Assembly (NCBI GenBank): GCA_001825115.1
Contig: MHUY01000039.1
Coordinates: forward strand, 5,940-22,776
DNA length: 16,837 nucleotides
Direction: 5' to 3'
Source of the DNA: Candidatus Yonathbacteria bacterium RIFOXYC2_FULL_47_9
GTDB lineage: Bacteria > Patescibacteriota > Minisyncoccia > Phycocordibacterales > UBA1550
The position numbers were made by a program, and so were the translations under genes. Below, piece by piece: positions 6,328 through 12,513 of the stretch (its first letter is position 1; every line of letters starts with the position of its first letter). The notes beneath the pieces were generated by a model. It saw nothing but the letters and a program-made list of their open reading frames with translations. It was not told where the DNA came from and made no database searches.

Positions 6328-7686
6328 CTAAAACATTGCCCGAATCTGATCTATCTCTTGAATAAGAGATAGATCAGATTGCATATCCGTCTTCACTTTC
6401 TCACATGAATGCATCACGGTGGTATGATCACGACCACCCAATTTTTGCCCAATCGTTGGATAAGAAATATTAAAGTCCTCTCTTAAGATAAACATCGCTA
6501 TTTGGCGAGGTTTTAACACCTCCTTTCGGCGTGTTTTTTCATACACATGATCCTCTTCAACGTTGTAAAAATCACAAACAACTTTTACAATCTCCTTTAC
6601 TGACAAAAGTTTTTTAGGCTTTGCGGTGTTTTTAATGAATGGCTTTATTTCATTAAGCGTTAAGTGTCTGTTTTTGAGTTGAGATTGGCATATGATGCCG
6701 TTTAATAAACCCTCAAGTTCACGGATGTTTCCTTTTACTGACGACGCAAGGTAGTCAATAACCTCATTAGGAGGAAAGAATTTATTAATCTGTGCTTTTG
6801 CGTGAAGGATTGCTAGGCGAGATTCATACTCTGGCTCTTGGATATCAACTATCATTCCCGAGCTAAAACGGGACTTAAGACGATCCTCGAGCGCTGGAAT
6901 ATAGTTTGGGTGACGGTCAGAAGAAAATATAATCTGCTTGTTGTTGTGATAGAGTTCGTTGAATATATGAAAGAGTTCTTCCTGAGTCTTCTCCTTATTT
7001 GAAAGGAATTGAATATCATCCATAATAAAAAGATCATACTTTCGGTATTTCTCCTTAAATACACTCATAGTCTTTGCCCCCTGCCCTACTGAGTTAATGT
7101 AATCAACTGAGAATTTCTCAGAAGTAATATAAAAAACCTTTTTTCCTGGATGGTGTTTTTTAATCTCATTTCCCATTGCTTGAATAAGATGAGTTTTCCC
7201 TAAACCCGTATTACCATAAATAAAAAGAGGATTATAAACATTAGTACCCACCTTTTTTAGGATTGCTTGAGATGCAGCGTATGCAAGTTCGTTAAATGCA
7301 CCAATAATAAAGTTATCGAATGTATAACGAGGGTTTAATCCATCCTCACGATTGACATAGAGGTCAGCCAAAGGAAGCTCAGCACTCATGGCAGATCTCG
7401 GTTTTTCAACCTCTTTTTTATCGCTGGATTTCTCCTCAACCTTACATACTACATATTCAATACTACGAATATGGTCTGAAAGGTTGCGTAACGACTTCAG
7501 TATCATTTTATGAAACTTATTTTGAAGCCAATCTTTAACAAATTCATTAGGAACCCCAACAATAACCGTACCATCTTCTTGTTTGATGATTGCGGTGTTT
7601 TTGAACCAAGTACTGAAATTCGCGCGCGAGAGCTCGTTCTCAAGTTCCCGTAAAGTGTTTTCCCAAAGTTGTGCGTTTTCAGTCAT
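6328..7686 (-). CDS. dnaA: Chromosomal replication initiator protein DnaA
   Basis: AAA+ initiator that binds DnaA boxes, melts the origin and recruits the helicase. 452 residues, usual length. Domain I (about 1-80) begins LWENTLRELENELSRANFSTWF; a charged linker (domain II, about 84-105) follows. The AAA+ domain shows Walker A GNTGLGKT (158-165), Walker B LFIMDD (219-224), sensor 1 IIFSSDRHP (252-260) and sensor 2 GNIRELEGLLN (319-329). Domain IV holds the DNA-binding signature LGGRDHTTVMHSCEKV (416-431). Start ATG 7686 fits the family's N-terminus; no Shine-Dalgarno. Two DnaA boxes near the upstream promoter suggest autoregulation. A perfect 17-bp-arm hairpin lies in codons 436-448. Stop codon TAG, next to oriC. 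Confidence 0.98.
   Translation of the reverse strand: MTENAQLWENTLRELENELSRANFSTWFKNTAIIKQEDGTVIVGVPNEFVKDWLQNKFHKMILKSLRNLSDHIRSIEYVVCKVEEKSSDKKEVEKPRSAMSAELPLADLYVNREDGLNPRYTFDNFIIGAFNELAYAASQAILKKVGTNVYNPLFIYGNTGLGKTHLIQAMGNEIKKHHPGKKVFYITSEKFSVDYINSVGQGAKTMSVFKEKYRKYDLFIMDDIQFLSNKEKTQEELFHIFNELYHNNKQIIFSSDRHPNYIPALEDRLKSRFSSGMIVDIQEPEYESRLAILHAKAQINKFFPPNEVIDYLASSVKGNIRELEGLLNGIICQSQLKNRHLTLNEIKPFIKNTAKPKKLLSVKEIVKVVCDFYNVEEDHVYEKTRRKEVLKPRQIAMFILREDFNISYPTIGQKLGGRDHTTVMHSCEKVKTDMQSDLSLIQEIDQIRAMF
6343..6380. repeat. Perfect 17-bp inverted repeat in the 3' end of dnaA
   Basis: Arms 6343-6359 and 6364-6380 are perfect reverse complements around a 4-nt loop (GAAT on plus). It covers codons 436-448 of dnaA and ends 12 bp before the stop codon. 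In dnaA mRNA it forms a stable hairpin. There is no immediate U-run, so it is not a standard terminator. Confidence 0.9.
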
Positions 7687-7705
7687 AAGAAGTTCTTGTC
7701 GTAAT

Positions 7706-7735
7706 ATTATATTCCCTGGTTTAGGAATATGTAAT
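7706..7735 (-). promoter_or_regulatory. Candidate proximal dnaA promoter with overlapping inverted repeat
   Basis: Minus strand ATTACA (7730-7735), 18-bp spacer, perfect TATAAT (7706-7711), giving a leader of roughly 13 nt to the dnaA ATG. An inverted repeat ATATTCC (7709-7715) / GGAATAT (7724-7730) with an 8-nt spacer overlaps both elements and may be an operator or leader hairpin. Confidence 0.45.
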
Positions 7736-7765
7736 GAGTGATGGTGGACGAGATGGTGTTTAGGG

Positions 7766-7793
7766 TGTGGATAAGGTGTGGATACCTAGTATA
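7766..7793 (-). promoter_or_regulatory. Candidate distal dnaA promoter with two DnaA boxes
   Basis: Minus-strand -10 TATACT (7788-7793); the best -35-like TTGCCG lies 20 bp away, which is long. Two DnaA boxes follow directly: 7777-7785 (8/9 match) and 7766-7774 (perfect), 11 bp apart, on the same DNA face over the predicted start site. This is the arrangement expected for DnaA autorepression and may also form the second half of a bipartite origin. Confidence 0.55.
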
Positions 7794-7820
7794 CACTACT
7801 TATCTGTTGGTTGCGGCAAG

Positions 7821-7832
7821 CACACTAGTGTG
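7821..7832. repeat. 12-bp perfect palindrome upstream of dnaA
   Basis: CACACTAGTGTG, with no loop, between the pilin stop and the distal dnaA promoter. No T-run follows on either strand, so it is more likely a dimeric protein-binding site than a terminator. Confidence 0.4.
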
Positions 7833-7864
7833 TTCTTAGTATGCCGATTACAGCCGTATATTCA

Positions 7865-8491
7865 TTATTGTGAACAAGTAGCATACACGGAGTCAGGTAT
7901 TCCGTCTAAATTCGTGTCCTGAAGCGTAGGGAACCCACTAAATGGAATTGGGGTAATGTAGATATCGTCTGCTGTATATATTAAACCATCTGGTCCCGCA
8001 GAAAAAATCGCATCGCGCCTGTCGCAGGGATCGGGGTATGTTGGTGGAGCAGGTTCGCCCTCGTTGGGGTCAAACAAATAAGGACTCCCCCATGGATCAC
8101 GCTGCATATTTTCAAGTCCTTTTACGGTTCCTCCTGTGGCAGTCTGGGTCTGCTCAAGCACATCAATCCAGTTTAAGTAACATTGATGTGCTGCTGAAAT
8201 ATTACGCAGATTTGGGCCAACACAAGGTCCAGCAGGCCAATCGTATTTATCTTTGTCTGGGTCACCTATTTGATTATAAGCACCAGGGAGTATATCTCTA
8301 AGTCTACTACCATGCACACCTTGTGCAATAACGGCCATGGTTGCGAATTGTCGCATTTCTTGGATTGCCTTCGAGCGGAGTGCTTTTGCGCGGGCGCTGT
8401 TAAGTGAAGCAAGAATTACCGAGGAAAGAAGTCCTATTATAGAAATAACCACAAGAAGCTCGATAAGGGTAAAACCATTCTTATTTTTCAT
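7865..8491 (-). CDS. GspG-like type II/IV (pseudo)pilin, 208 aa
   Basis: Prepilin-type envelope protein. The start ATG 8491 gives a short leader MKNKNG, cleaved before F7 by a prepilin peptidase, followed by the classic FTLIELLVVISIIGLLSSVI helix with Glu at mature position 5; the in-frame ATG at 8530 would add 13 residues and is less likely. DPWGSPY (132-138) and SAGPDG...TADDI (164-176) match the C-terminal calcium-binding region of GspG-type major pseudopilins. DTNLDGIPD (192-200) is a further acidic, calcium-loop-like motif. Four Cys (90, 104, 156, 206) could form disulfides outside the cell. It sits alone between dnaA and rpmH with its own promoter (8566-8594). Whether it builds a pilus, a secretion pseudopilus or a DNA-uptake fibre cannot be told here. 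Confidence 0.88.
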   Translation of the reverse strand: MKNKNGFTLIELLVVISIIGLLSSVILASLNSARAKALRSKAIQEMRQFATMAVIAQGVHGSRLRDILPGAYNQIGDPDKDKYDWPAGPCVGPNLRNISAAHQCYLNWIDVLEQTQTATGGTVKGLENMQRDPWGSPYLFDPNEGEPAPPTYPDPCDRRDAIFSAGPDGLIYTADDIYITPIPFSGFPTLQDTNLDGIPDSVYATCSQ

Positions 8492-8565
8492 TTTTTTGTA
8501 AAAAAAATAGACATTAAGACAATAAACCATCTGGTGAGTAGAAACAAAAAGAAACTACTGTATGC

Positions 8566-8594
8566 ATTATATGTTACAAGAAGGATTCTACCAA
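8566..8594 (-). promoter_or_regulatory. Promoter for the pilin gene
   Basis: Minus strand TTGGTA (8589-8594), 17-bp spacer, perfect TATAAT (8566-8571). Predicted start near 8559 leaves a leader of about 68 nt to ATG 8491. It is divergent from the rpmH promoter. Confidence 0.65.
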
Positions 8595-8637
8595 CACCCG
8601 TAAGGAATATGAAATCGTGACATTTATAGAGGCAGGC

Positions 8638-8666
8638 TTGATTTTTCTATCTCTTTTGTGTATAGT
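8638..8666 (+). promoter_or_regulatory. Promoter for rpmH-rnpA-yidD-yidC
   Basis: TTGATT (8638-8643), 17-bp spacer, TATAGT (8661-8666). The -10 ends exactly 8 nt before the rpmH ATG, so transcription would start one to three bases before the start codon, giving a leaderless or nearly leaderless mRNA. Confidence 0.65.
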
Positions 8667-8674
8667 TGCTCATT

Positions 8675-8812
8675 ATGTCTCAAACATACCAGCCAAAGAA
8701 GAAAAAGCGCGCTACTACCCACGGATTTCTCGTCCGTTCGGAGACCAAAAACGGCCGCAATGTCCTAAAAGCACGCCGCCAAAAAGGCCGCAAGCGCTTG
8801 ACGACTGTCTAG
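8675..8812 (+). CDS. rpmH: 50S ribosomal protein L34
   Basis: Small, very basic protein of the large ribosomal subunit, 45 residues, normal for L34. The sequence MSQTYQPKKKKRATTHGF continues into a region that follows the conserved L34 pattern (KRxRxHGFLxRxxTxxGRxVLxxRRxKGRKRL), including GRNVLKARRQKGRKRLTTV at the C-terminus. It is first in the rpmH-rnpA-yidD-yidC group, the standard arrangement near bacterial origins, and 34 bp upstream of rnpA. The start has no Shine-Dalgarno and lies 8 nt after a -10 element. Stop codon TAG. A terminator-like hairpin just inside the next gene suggests that many transcripts may end after rpmH. Confidence 0.97.
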   Translation: MSQTYQPKKKKRATTHGFLVRSETKNGRNVLKARRQKGRKRLTTV

Positions 8813-8846
8813 TTTTGCGTCTTTTTGGGGTTTTTCAACAATCCCC

Positions 8847-9182
8847 ATGCTTCCTCAAAAGAACCGCATATCACGAAACGACTTCCCTACCGGTTCCCGG
8901 CAGGGAAGTCGTGTTTTTTCGCCCTTGTTCTCTGGGGTAATTTACCCCTCTAAAACCGGAACGCGAGTCTCCGTTGTTGTTTCAAAAAAAACAGCAAAAA
9001 CAGCGGTGGAACGAAATACCCTCCGCCGTCGTTTCTACGCAACGGTAGCACCTTACCTTAAAAGTTTTTCTCAAGAATCGCTGATAGTGCTCTACCCAAA
9101 GATTGAGGCAAAAAAAGCCACACATTCTGTACTGAAGGTCGAAATCGAAACTACTCTTCGTCGAGCGAAACTTCTTAAATAG
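8847..9182 (+). CDS. rnpA: Ribonuclease P protein component
   Basis: Basic protein that helps RNase P RNA bind pre-tRNA 5' leaders; 111 residues, typical length. The N-terminus MLPQKNRISRNDF matches the usual start of the family, and VSVVVSKKTAKTAVERNTLRRRF (41-63) is the signature helix; the canonical RNR reads RNT here (56-58), although the following Arg residues are present. ATG 8847 is therefore well supported even though no Shine-Dalgarno precedes it (the sequence ATCCCC does). Codons 11-25 contain a terminator-like hairpin with six T (8878-8919). The gene lies 4 bp before yidD. Stop codon TAG. Confidence 0.93.
   Translation: MLPQKNRISRNDFPTGSRQGSRVFSPLFSGVIYPSKTGTRVSVVVSKKTAKTAVERNTLRRRFYATVAPYLKSFSQESLIVLYPKIEAKKATHSVLKVEIETTLRRAKLLK
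8878..8919 (+). terminator. Intrinsic terminator-like hairpin inside the rnpA coding region
   Basis: Arms 8878-8888 and 8902-8912 pair over 11 bp; after one A-C mismatch, CCGG (8890-8893) pairs with CCGG (8897-8900) around a TTC loop. It is followed by GTTTTTT (8913-8919). It begins 31 nt after the rnpA ATG. The structure is terminator-like only in the plus direction. Confidence 0.75.
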
Positions 9183-9186
9183 TCTT

Positions 9187-9417
9187 ATGCGTACGGTTAT
9201 TATTTCGCTCATCTCTTTTTATCAAAAAGTGGTCTCACCTGACACGGGTGTGTTTTCTTTAAATAAAGGTACTACCTGTGTCTTTTACCCAACATGTTCA
9301 GAGTATATGAAACAAGGGGTCATAAAATATGGTTCCTTGCGTGGTCTCTGGATGGGAATGAGGCGTATACTCCGCTGTCATCCTTGGCAAAAAGAGCACA
9401 TAGATCCCCTACCCTAG
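9187..9417 (+). CDS. yidD: Membrane protein insertion efficiency factor YidD
   Basis: Small membrane-associated protein encoded beside yidC in most bacteria and thought to help insertion of membrane proteins. 76 residues. The family motif CxFxPTCSxY is present as CVFYPTCSEY (31-40), and the region GSLRGLWMGMRRILRCHPW (49-67) is highly typical. An amphipathic N-terminal helix (MRTVIISLISFYQKVVSP) fits membrane association. It starts 4 bp after rnpA, so translation is probably coupled, and ends 56 bp before yidC. Stop codon TAG followed directly by TAA. Confidence 0.95.
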   Translation: MRTVIISLISFYQKVVSPDTGVFSLNKGTTCVFYPTCSEYMKQGVIKYGSLRGLWMGMRRILRCHPWQKEHIDPLP

Positions 9418-9473
9418 TAAATCAAGGGTATTCGCGCTAAGATAGTCACTACAAGCTTTTTAATTACATTTTT

Positions 9474-10202
9474 ATGGAACCAGGATTTTTTTCAACCGTT
9501 TTTTACCAACCAATCTATAATGCATTAGTTTTTTTGATATCAGCGGTTCCTGGAGCTAATGTTGGTATTGCTATTATCCTCCTTACGGTTTTGGTGCGCG
9601 TGACACTCCTTCCTCTTGCACATAAGTCGGTTGTTTCTCAGGCAAAAATGCGTGAGATTGCGCCTCACGTCGAAAAGCTTAAAGAAAAGCACAAGGACGA
9701 CAAACAGGAGCAGGCTCGCAAAACCATGGAGCTCTATCGTGAATACGGCATCAATCCATTTTCAGGATGCCTCTTGGTTCTTTTGCAACTCCCTATTATT
9801 TTCGCACTCTACTTTGTGTTTTTTAAGGGACTTCCCAACTTGAATGGTGATCATCTCTATTCCTTCGTTCATTTGCCAGAAACCGTTAATATGATGTTTT
9901 TGTGGGTTATGCTTTCAAAAAAGAGTATTATCCTCGCCGCACTTGCTGCAATTACACAGTATTACCAGATTAAACTCTCTATTCCCGCGCTTGCCCCCGC
10001 AGCAAAGGGTGCCACCCCCTCATTTAAAGATGATTTTGCACGTAGTTTCAATATGCAGATGCGCTACATGCTACCCCTTATTGTGTTTGGTATCTCCTAC
10101 TCTATCTCAGCAGCTATTGCGCTCTATTGGACAACAAGCAACCTTTTCTCCATCGGTCATGAGCTCTATGTAAAGCGTAAGGCAAAAGAGATTACTAAGT
10201 AG
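9474..10202 (+). CDS. yidC: Membrane protein insertase YidC (short Oxa1-type)
   Basis: Inserts and folds membrane proteins, alone or with Sec. 242 residues without the large periplasmic domain of Gram-negative YidC, so it is the short YidC/Oxa1/Alb3 core. Membrane segments are visible at about 29-48, 98-118, 138-168 and 197-225. The hydrophilic-groove arginine is R42 (LTVLVRVTLLPLAHKS). A charged coiled hairpin loop (59-90) and NPFSGCLLVLLQLPI (94-108) are conserved family features. The C-terminus is basic (VKRKAKEITK), as expected for ribosome contact. No lipoprotein signal is seen at the N-terminus. It is the last gene of the rpmH operon and is followed by a strong terminator. Stop codon TAG. 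Confidence 0.95.
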   Translation: MEPGFFSTVFYQPIYNALVFLISAVPGANVGIAIILLTVLVRVTLLPLAHKSVVSQAKMREIAPHVEKLKEKHKDDKQEQARKTMELYREYGINPFSGCLLVLLQLPIIFALYFVFFKGLPNLNGDHLYSFVHLPETVNMMFLWVMLSKKSIILAALAAITQYYQIKLSIPALAPAAKGATPSFKDDFARSFNMQMRYMLPLIVFGISYSISAAIALYWTTSNLFSIGHELYVKRKAKEITK

Positions 10203-10210
10203 TGGCAAGG

Positions 10211-10263
10211 AACCCTAAGTAAAGAAAAACCCGCCTTAAGCGGGTTTTTCTTTACTTAGGGTT
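10211..10263. terminator. Very long bidirectional terminator after yidC
   Basis: Perfect 24-bp inverted repeat: arms 10211-10234 and 10240-10263 around a CTTAA loop. The GC core ACCCGC/GCGGGT is flanked by A- and T-runs, so it works for yidC (+) and for the converging gene (-), whose stop is at 10270. Confidence 0.92.
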
Positions 10264-10269
10264 GGTCTC

Positions 10270-11619
10270 CTATCGAACCTTCTGCATCCCCTCTGTTACT
10301 GAGGTTGCCGGTGCTGCAAGTGGTGTTGGGGTACTTACGGTTATTGTTGCTTCCTGGGGGACACTAGGGGCATCAGGGGCGATACGGAACACCCATGGTG
10401 TCCCCGTCACTTTGTTCATAAAGAGAAGGTATGTATCGTCTAATGACAGGACGGGATTTATAATATCTAAGGAAGAAACATTGAGCTCAGAAGGTGTTAA
10501 TATTTTTTCAGCAATTCCCGTTTTTGTGTCGATTTTCCAGATATCATCTGAGAACGAAAGGAGTCCTTGGTACCATTGGTCTGGATAATCCGCTGTTGGG
10601 AGACTTTGTGGAACAGCGCAGTAGACAACCGTCGCCTCTTTGGTGCCCCATACACATTTTTCAGGCAGAGTTTGTGGTGAGAGGGAGCGCATTTCTTTGT
10701 TGGCGATGTCGTAGGTCATAAGTTCAGGTGCACCGTTTCTTATTTCAGCGTAAAGTACGCGATTTCCGTCACGGCTCGTGAGGGTGGTAAGGCCGTTGAT
10801 TCCAGAGAGCACCTTAGAGAGCACTTTTGTTTTGGTATCAAGGAAAAAAAGATACCCAGGAACATCCGAAGAAGGTTTTGTGGTGAGGGTTACAAGTTTT
10901 TGGTTAGGAAATTGAGGAAGCCATTCTGTAAAAGATGATGCAAAAATATTCGATACCTCGGTGTCTTTAAATGTTGAAACATACCCAGCTGAGGTCACGC
11001 CGCTATTTTGAAGATAGAAGATTTTGTCAGCACCATCCTCAGCAACCGCCATAAAAGGAATAAAATCAGGAAGAAATAGCTCCTCAGTACTGAGAAATTC
11101 ATCAGCAACAGGCGTGCCAATGTTGTTTAATATGCGTGTTTTGATTGCACCTATGTTGTCATCAAAGTAGCGAACGACAACACTTTTTCCATTATTCCCC
11201 CAGAGTGCCTCAGAAAGGCGTGATCGTGTCTCGTTAACAATACGCGATTCGACATAGGTAGCAATTTGTGTTTCGTAGATATGTCCCACACCGCGCTCGA
11301 TATAGCGCGCTACCGTGTTTGTCACAACACCCTTTTTGTTCCTTATTTCACTAAAACCGGTACCAGCGACGGGAAGTTTGTGGAGCTCGTAAAGGCGCGG
11401 AAGAGGGGTGCTGCCGCCAGGAACAAATGTTTCTCCTTCCGTTCCGGTATCAATCCCTCCCCCATCTACGGTACTGGTTACGGGCAAGCCTTCTCCAGGG
11501 AACGCGCTTCCTACGGGTGTTCCTGTAGATGGTTTTTTAAAATAGAAAAAATAAACACCAGCGCCAATAAGAGCGAGAATGATAACAACAATAATACCCG
11601 TAATAATCTTTTTATTCAT
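10270..11619 (-). CDS. Membrane-anchored beta-propeller-like protein, function unknown
   Basis: 449 residues. One N-terminal membrane anchor (about 5-27, after MNKK) is followed by a Gly/Pro/Thr-rich linker (about 29-75) and a large outer domain. The outer domain has repeating beta-strand blocks such as TTLTSRDGNRVLYAEIRNGAPELMTYDI, LSPQTLPEKCVWGTKEATVVYCAVP and DIWKIDTKTGIAEKIL when read in pieces; these resemble TolB/WD-type propeller blades. I do not recognise a named family. It is the last gene of the secretion operon and starts 2 bp after the stop of the pilin-fusion gene, so it is likely coupled to it. A role as an envelope scaffold or adhesin of the machine is only inferred from position. 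Stop codon TAG. Confidence 0.75.
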   Translation of the reverse strand: MNKKIITGIIVVIILALIGAGVYFFYFKKPSTGTPVGSAFPGEGLPVTSTVDGGGIDTGTEGETFVPGGSTPLPRLYELHKLPVAGTGFSEIRNKKGVVTNTVARYIERGVGHIYETQIATYVESRIVNETRSRLSEALWGNNGKSVVVRYFDDNIGAIKTRILNNIGTPVADEFLSTEELFLPDFIPFMAVAEDGADKIFYLQNSGVTSAGYVSTFKDTEVSNIFASSFTEWLPQFPNQKLVTLTTKPSSDVPGYLFFLDTKTKVLSKVLSGINGLTTLTSRDGNRVLYAEIRNGAPELMTYDIANKEMRSLSPQTLPEKCVWGTKEATVVYCAVPQSLPTADYPDQWYQGLLSFSDDIWKIDTKTGIAEKILTPSELNVSSLDIINPVLSLDDTYLLFMNKVTGTPWVFRIAPDAPSVPQEATITVSTPTPLAAPATSVTEGMQKVR

Positions 11620-11621
11620 AT

Positions 11622-12512
11622 TTAGTTATTATAAACTGAAAAATGCTCCCCGGTAATCCAACTTCCAAAGTTCTTCACGCTTCCAGCGGGGACACCGCCA
11701 GCAATGAGCGCTTGCCTGCGTGACTCAGTGGACACTTCATATTCAGCACGTAGTCCGTTTTGAGAAGCGGCGCTAACAAAGGCTGCCACATTGGCCGGAG
11801 TACGCTGGCTGAGTATACTTGCGTCAACACAAGTCCCTGCTGCAGGGCCAGGGTTTTGGCATGCAGCTTTGTGTTTACGGGTTGGAGGCCACGCCTCTGT
11901 TACTTGCCAGTTAATATTTTTATTCTTTAGTGCCTGATTAAGGCCGGTAAGCTTCCCTAATATCGAGGAACTCACCTGACAAGGTCCAGGCATTGCGCAT
12001 CCTGAACCAGGGGCTTTTTGAGGGATTGATGAGCTTAAGGTGACACAACTCGTACACCCGGCGCCAGTAGTGGTTGTACCACCCCCCGAAGTGCTTGGTG
12101 GTGTGTATATCACCATGGGGACTGCTGCTACGGGTGGAAGGGTAAGGTTAAACTGCACCAACTTTGGATCAATAGAGTTGAGGATGAGGTATGAGGTAAG
12201 GACAAGGATGAGTCCGATGAGTGCGTTCCCGATACGCTCCTTTGCATCCCCTTTTGCACTTGGGTTAATACCTGCTGCTACATACTGTGTACCTCCAATG
12301 ACCAGCATGACAACCGCAAGGGCTCCTGCGCTTGCTACGAGGAGTTTGATGGCACCCGATAGGTAGGTTGAGAGGGTCCAGGTTGCGGGCTCGCTCCCTC
12401 CTGGTCCTATGGGGAGGGAGGCGAGAGGGGTGTATTCCTGGGCGCTTGCAGAAAGAATTCCTCCCCCAAGAATGAGGGCTAAGCCGGCAAGGATGGGTGC
12501 GGAATATTTCAT
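11622..12512 (-). CDS. VirB2/TrbC-like T4SS pilin fused to a putative M15-like peptidase domain
   Basis: 296 residues. Start ATG 12512 is chosen because it gives a clear signal peptide (MKYSAPILAGLALILGG, cleavage near ASAQ at 22-25) and lies 1 bp after the previous stop; the upstream in-frame ATG would overlap that gene. Residues about 50-115 hold two membrane helices separated by a short polar loop (GINPSAKGDAKERIG), the pattern of VirB2/TrbC-type pilins (Pfam T4SS_pilin). After a Pro/Thr/Gly linker, residues about 165-296 form an outer domain with H214, GTCVD (D230), acidic E257/E259 and GEHFSVY (H290), an order like the metal ligands of M15 D,D-peptidases. A Cys pair (218, 228) brackets an insertion between H214 and D230. 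The pilin part is fairly secure, the peptidase part tentative. Confidence 0.72.
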   Translation of the reverse strand: MKYSAPILAGLALILGGGILSASAQEYTPLASLPIGPGGSEPATWTLSTYLSGAIKLLVASAGALAVVMLVIGGTQYVAAGINPSAKGDAKERIGNALIGLILVLTSYLILNSIDPKLVQFNLTLPPVAAVPMVIYTPPSTSGGGTTTTGAGCTSCVTLSSSIPQKAPGSGCAMPGPCQVSSSILGKLTGLNQALKNKNINWQVTEAWPPTRKHKAACQNPGPAAGTCVDASILSQRTPANVAAFVSAASQNGLRAEYEVSTESRRQALIAGGVPAGSVKNFGSWITGEHFSVYNN

Positions 12513-12513
12513 A

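Noticed and set aside
8492..8530. 13-residue upstream extension of the GspG-like pilin
   Set aside because: The prepilin leader MKNKNG directly before FTLIELL is the normal length.
8617..8940. 107-aa plus-strand ORF over rpmH and the rnpA start
   Set aside because: It is out of frame with the clear rpmH and rnpA genes and has no family resemblance.
9418..9473. Separate promoter for yidC
   Set aside because: TAATTA lies 7 nt before the ATG, but the match to a -10 is poor and no -35 is visible; readthrough from rpmH-rnpA-yidD is simpler.
10262..11625. Plus-strand ORFs opposite the propeller gene (such as 10262-10588 and 11266-11625)
   Set aside because: They are antisense shadows with no start context or domain pattern.
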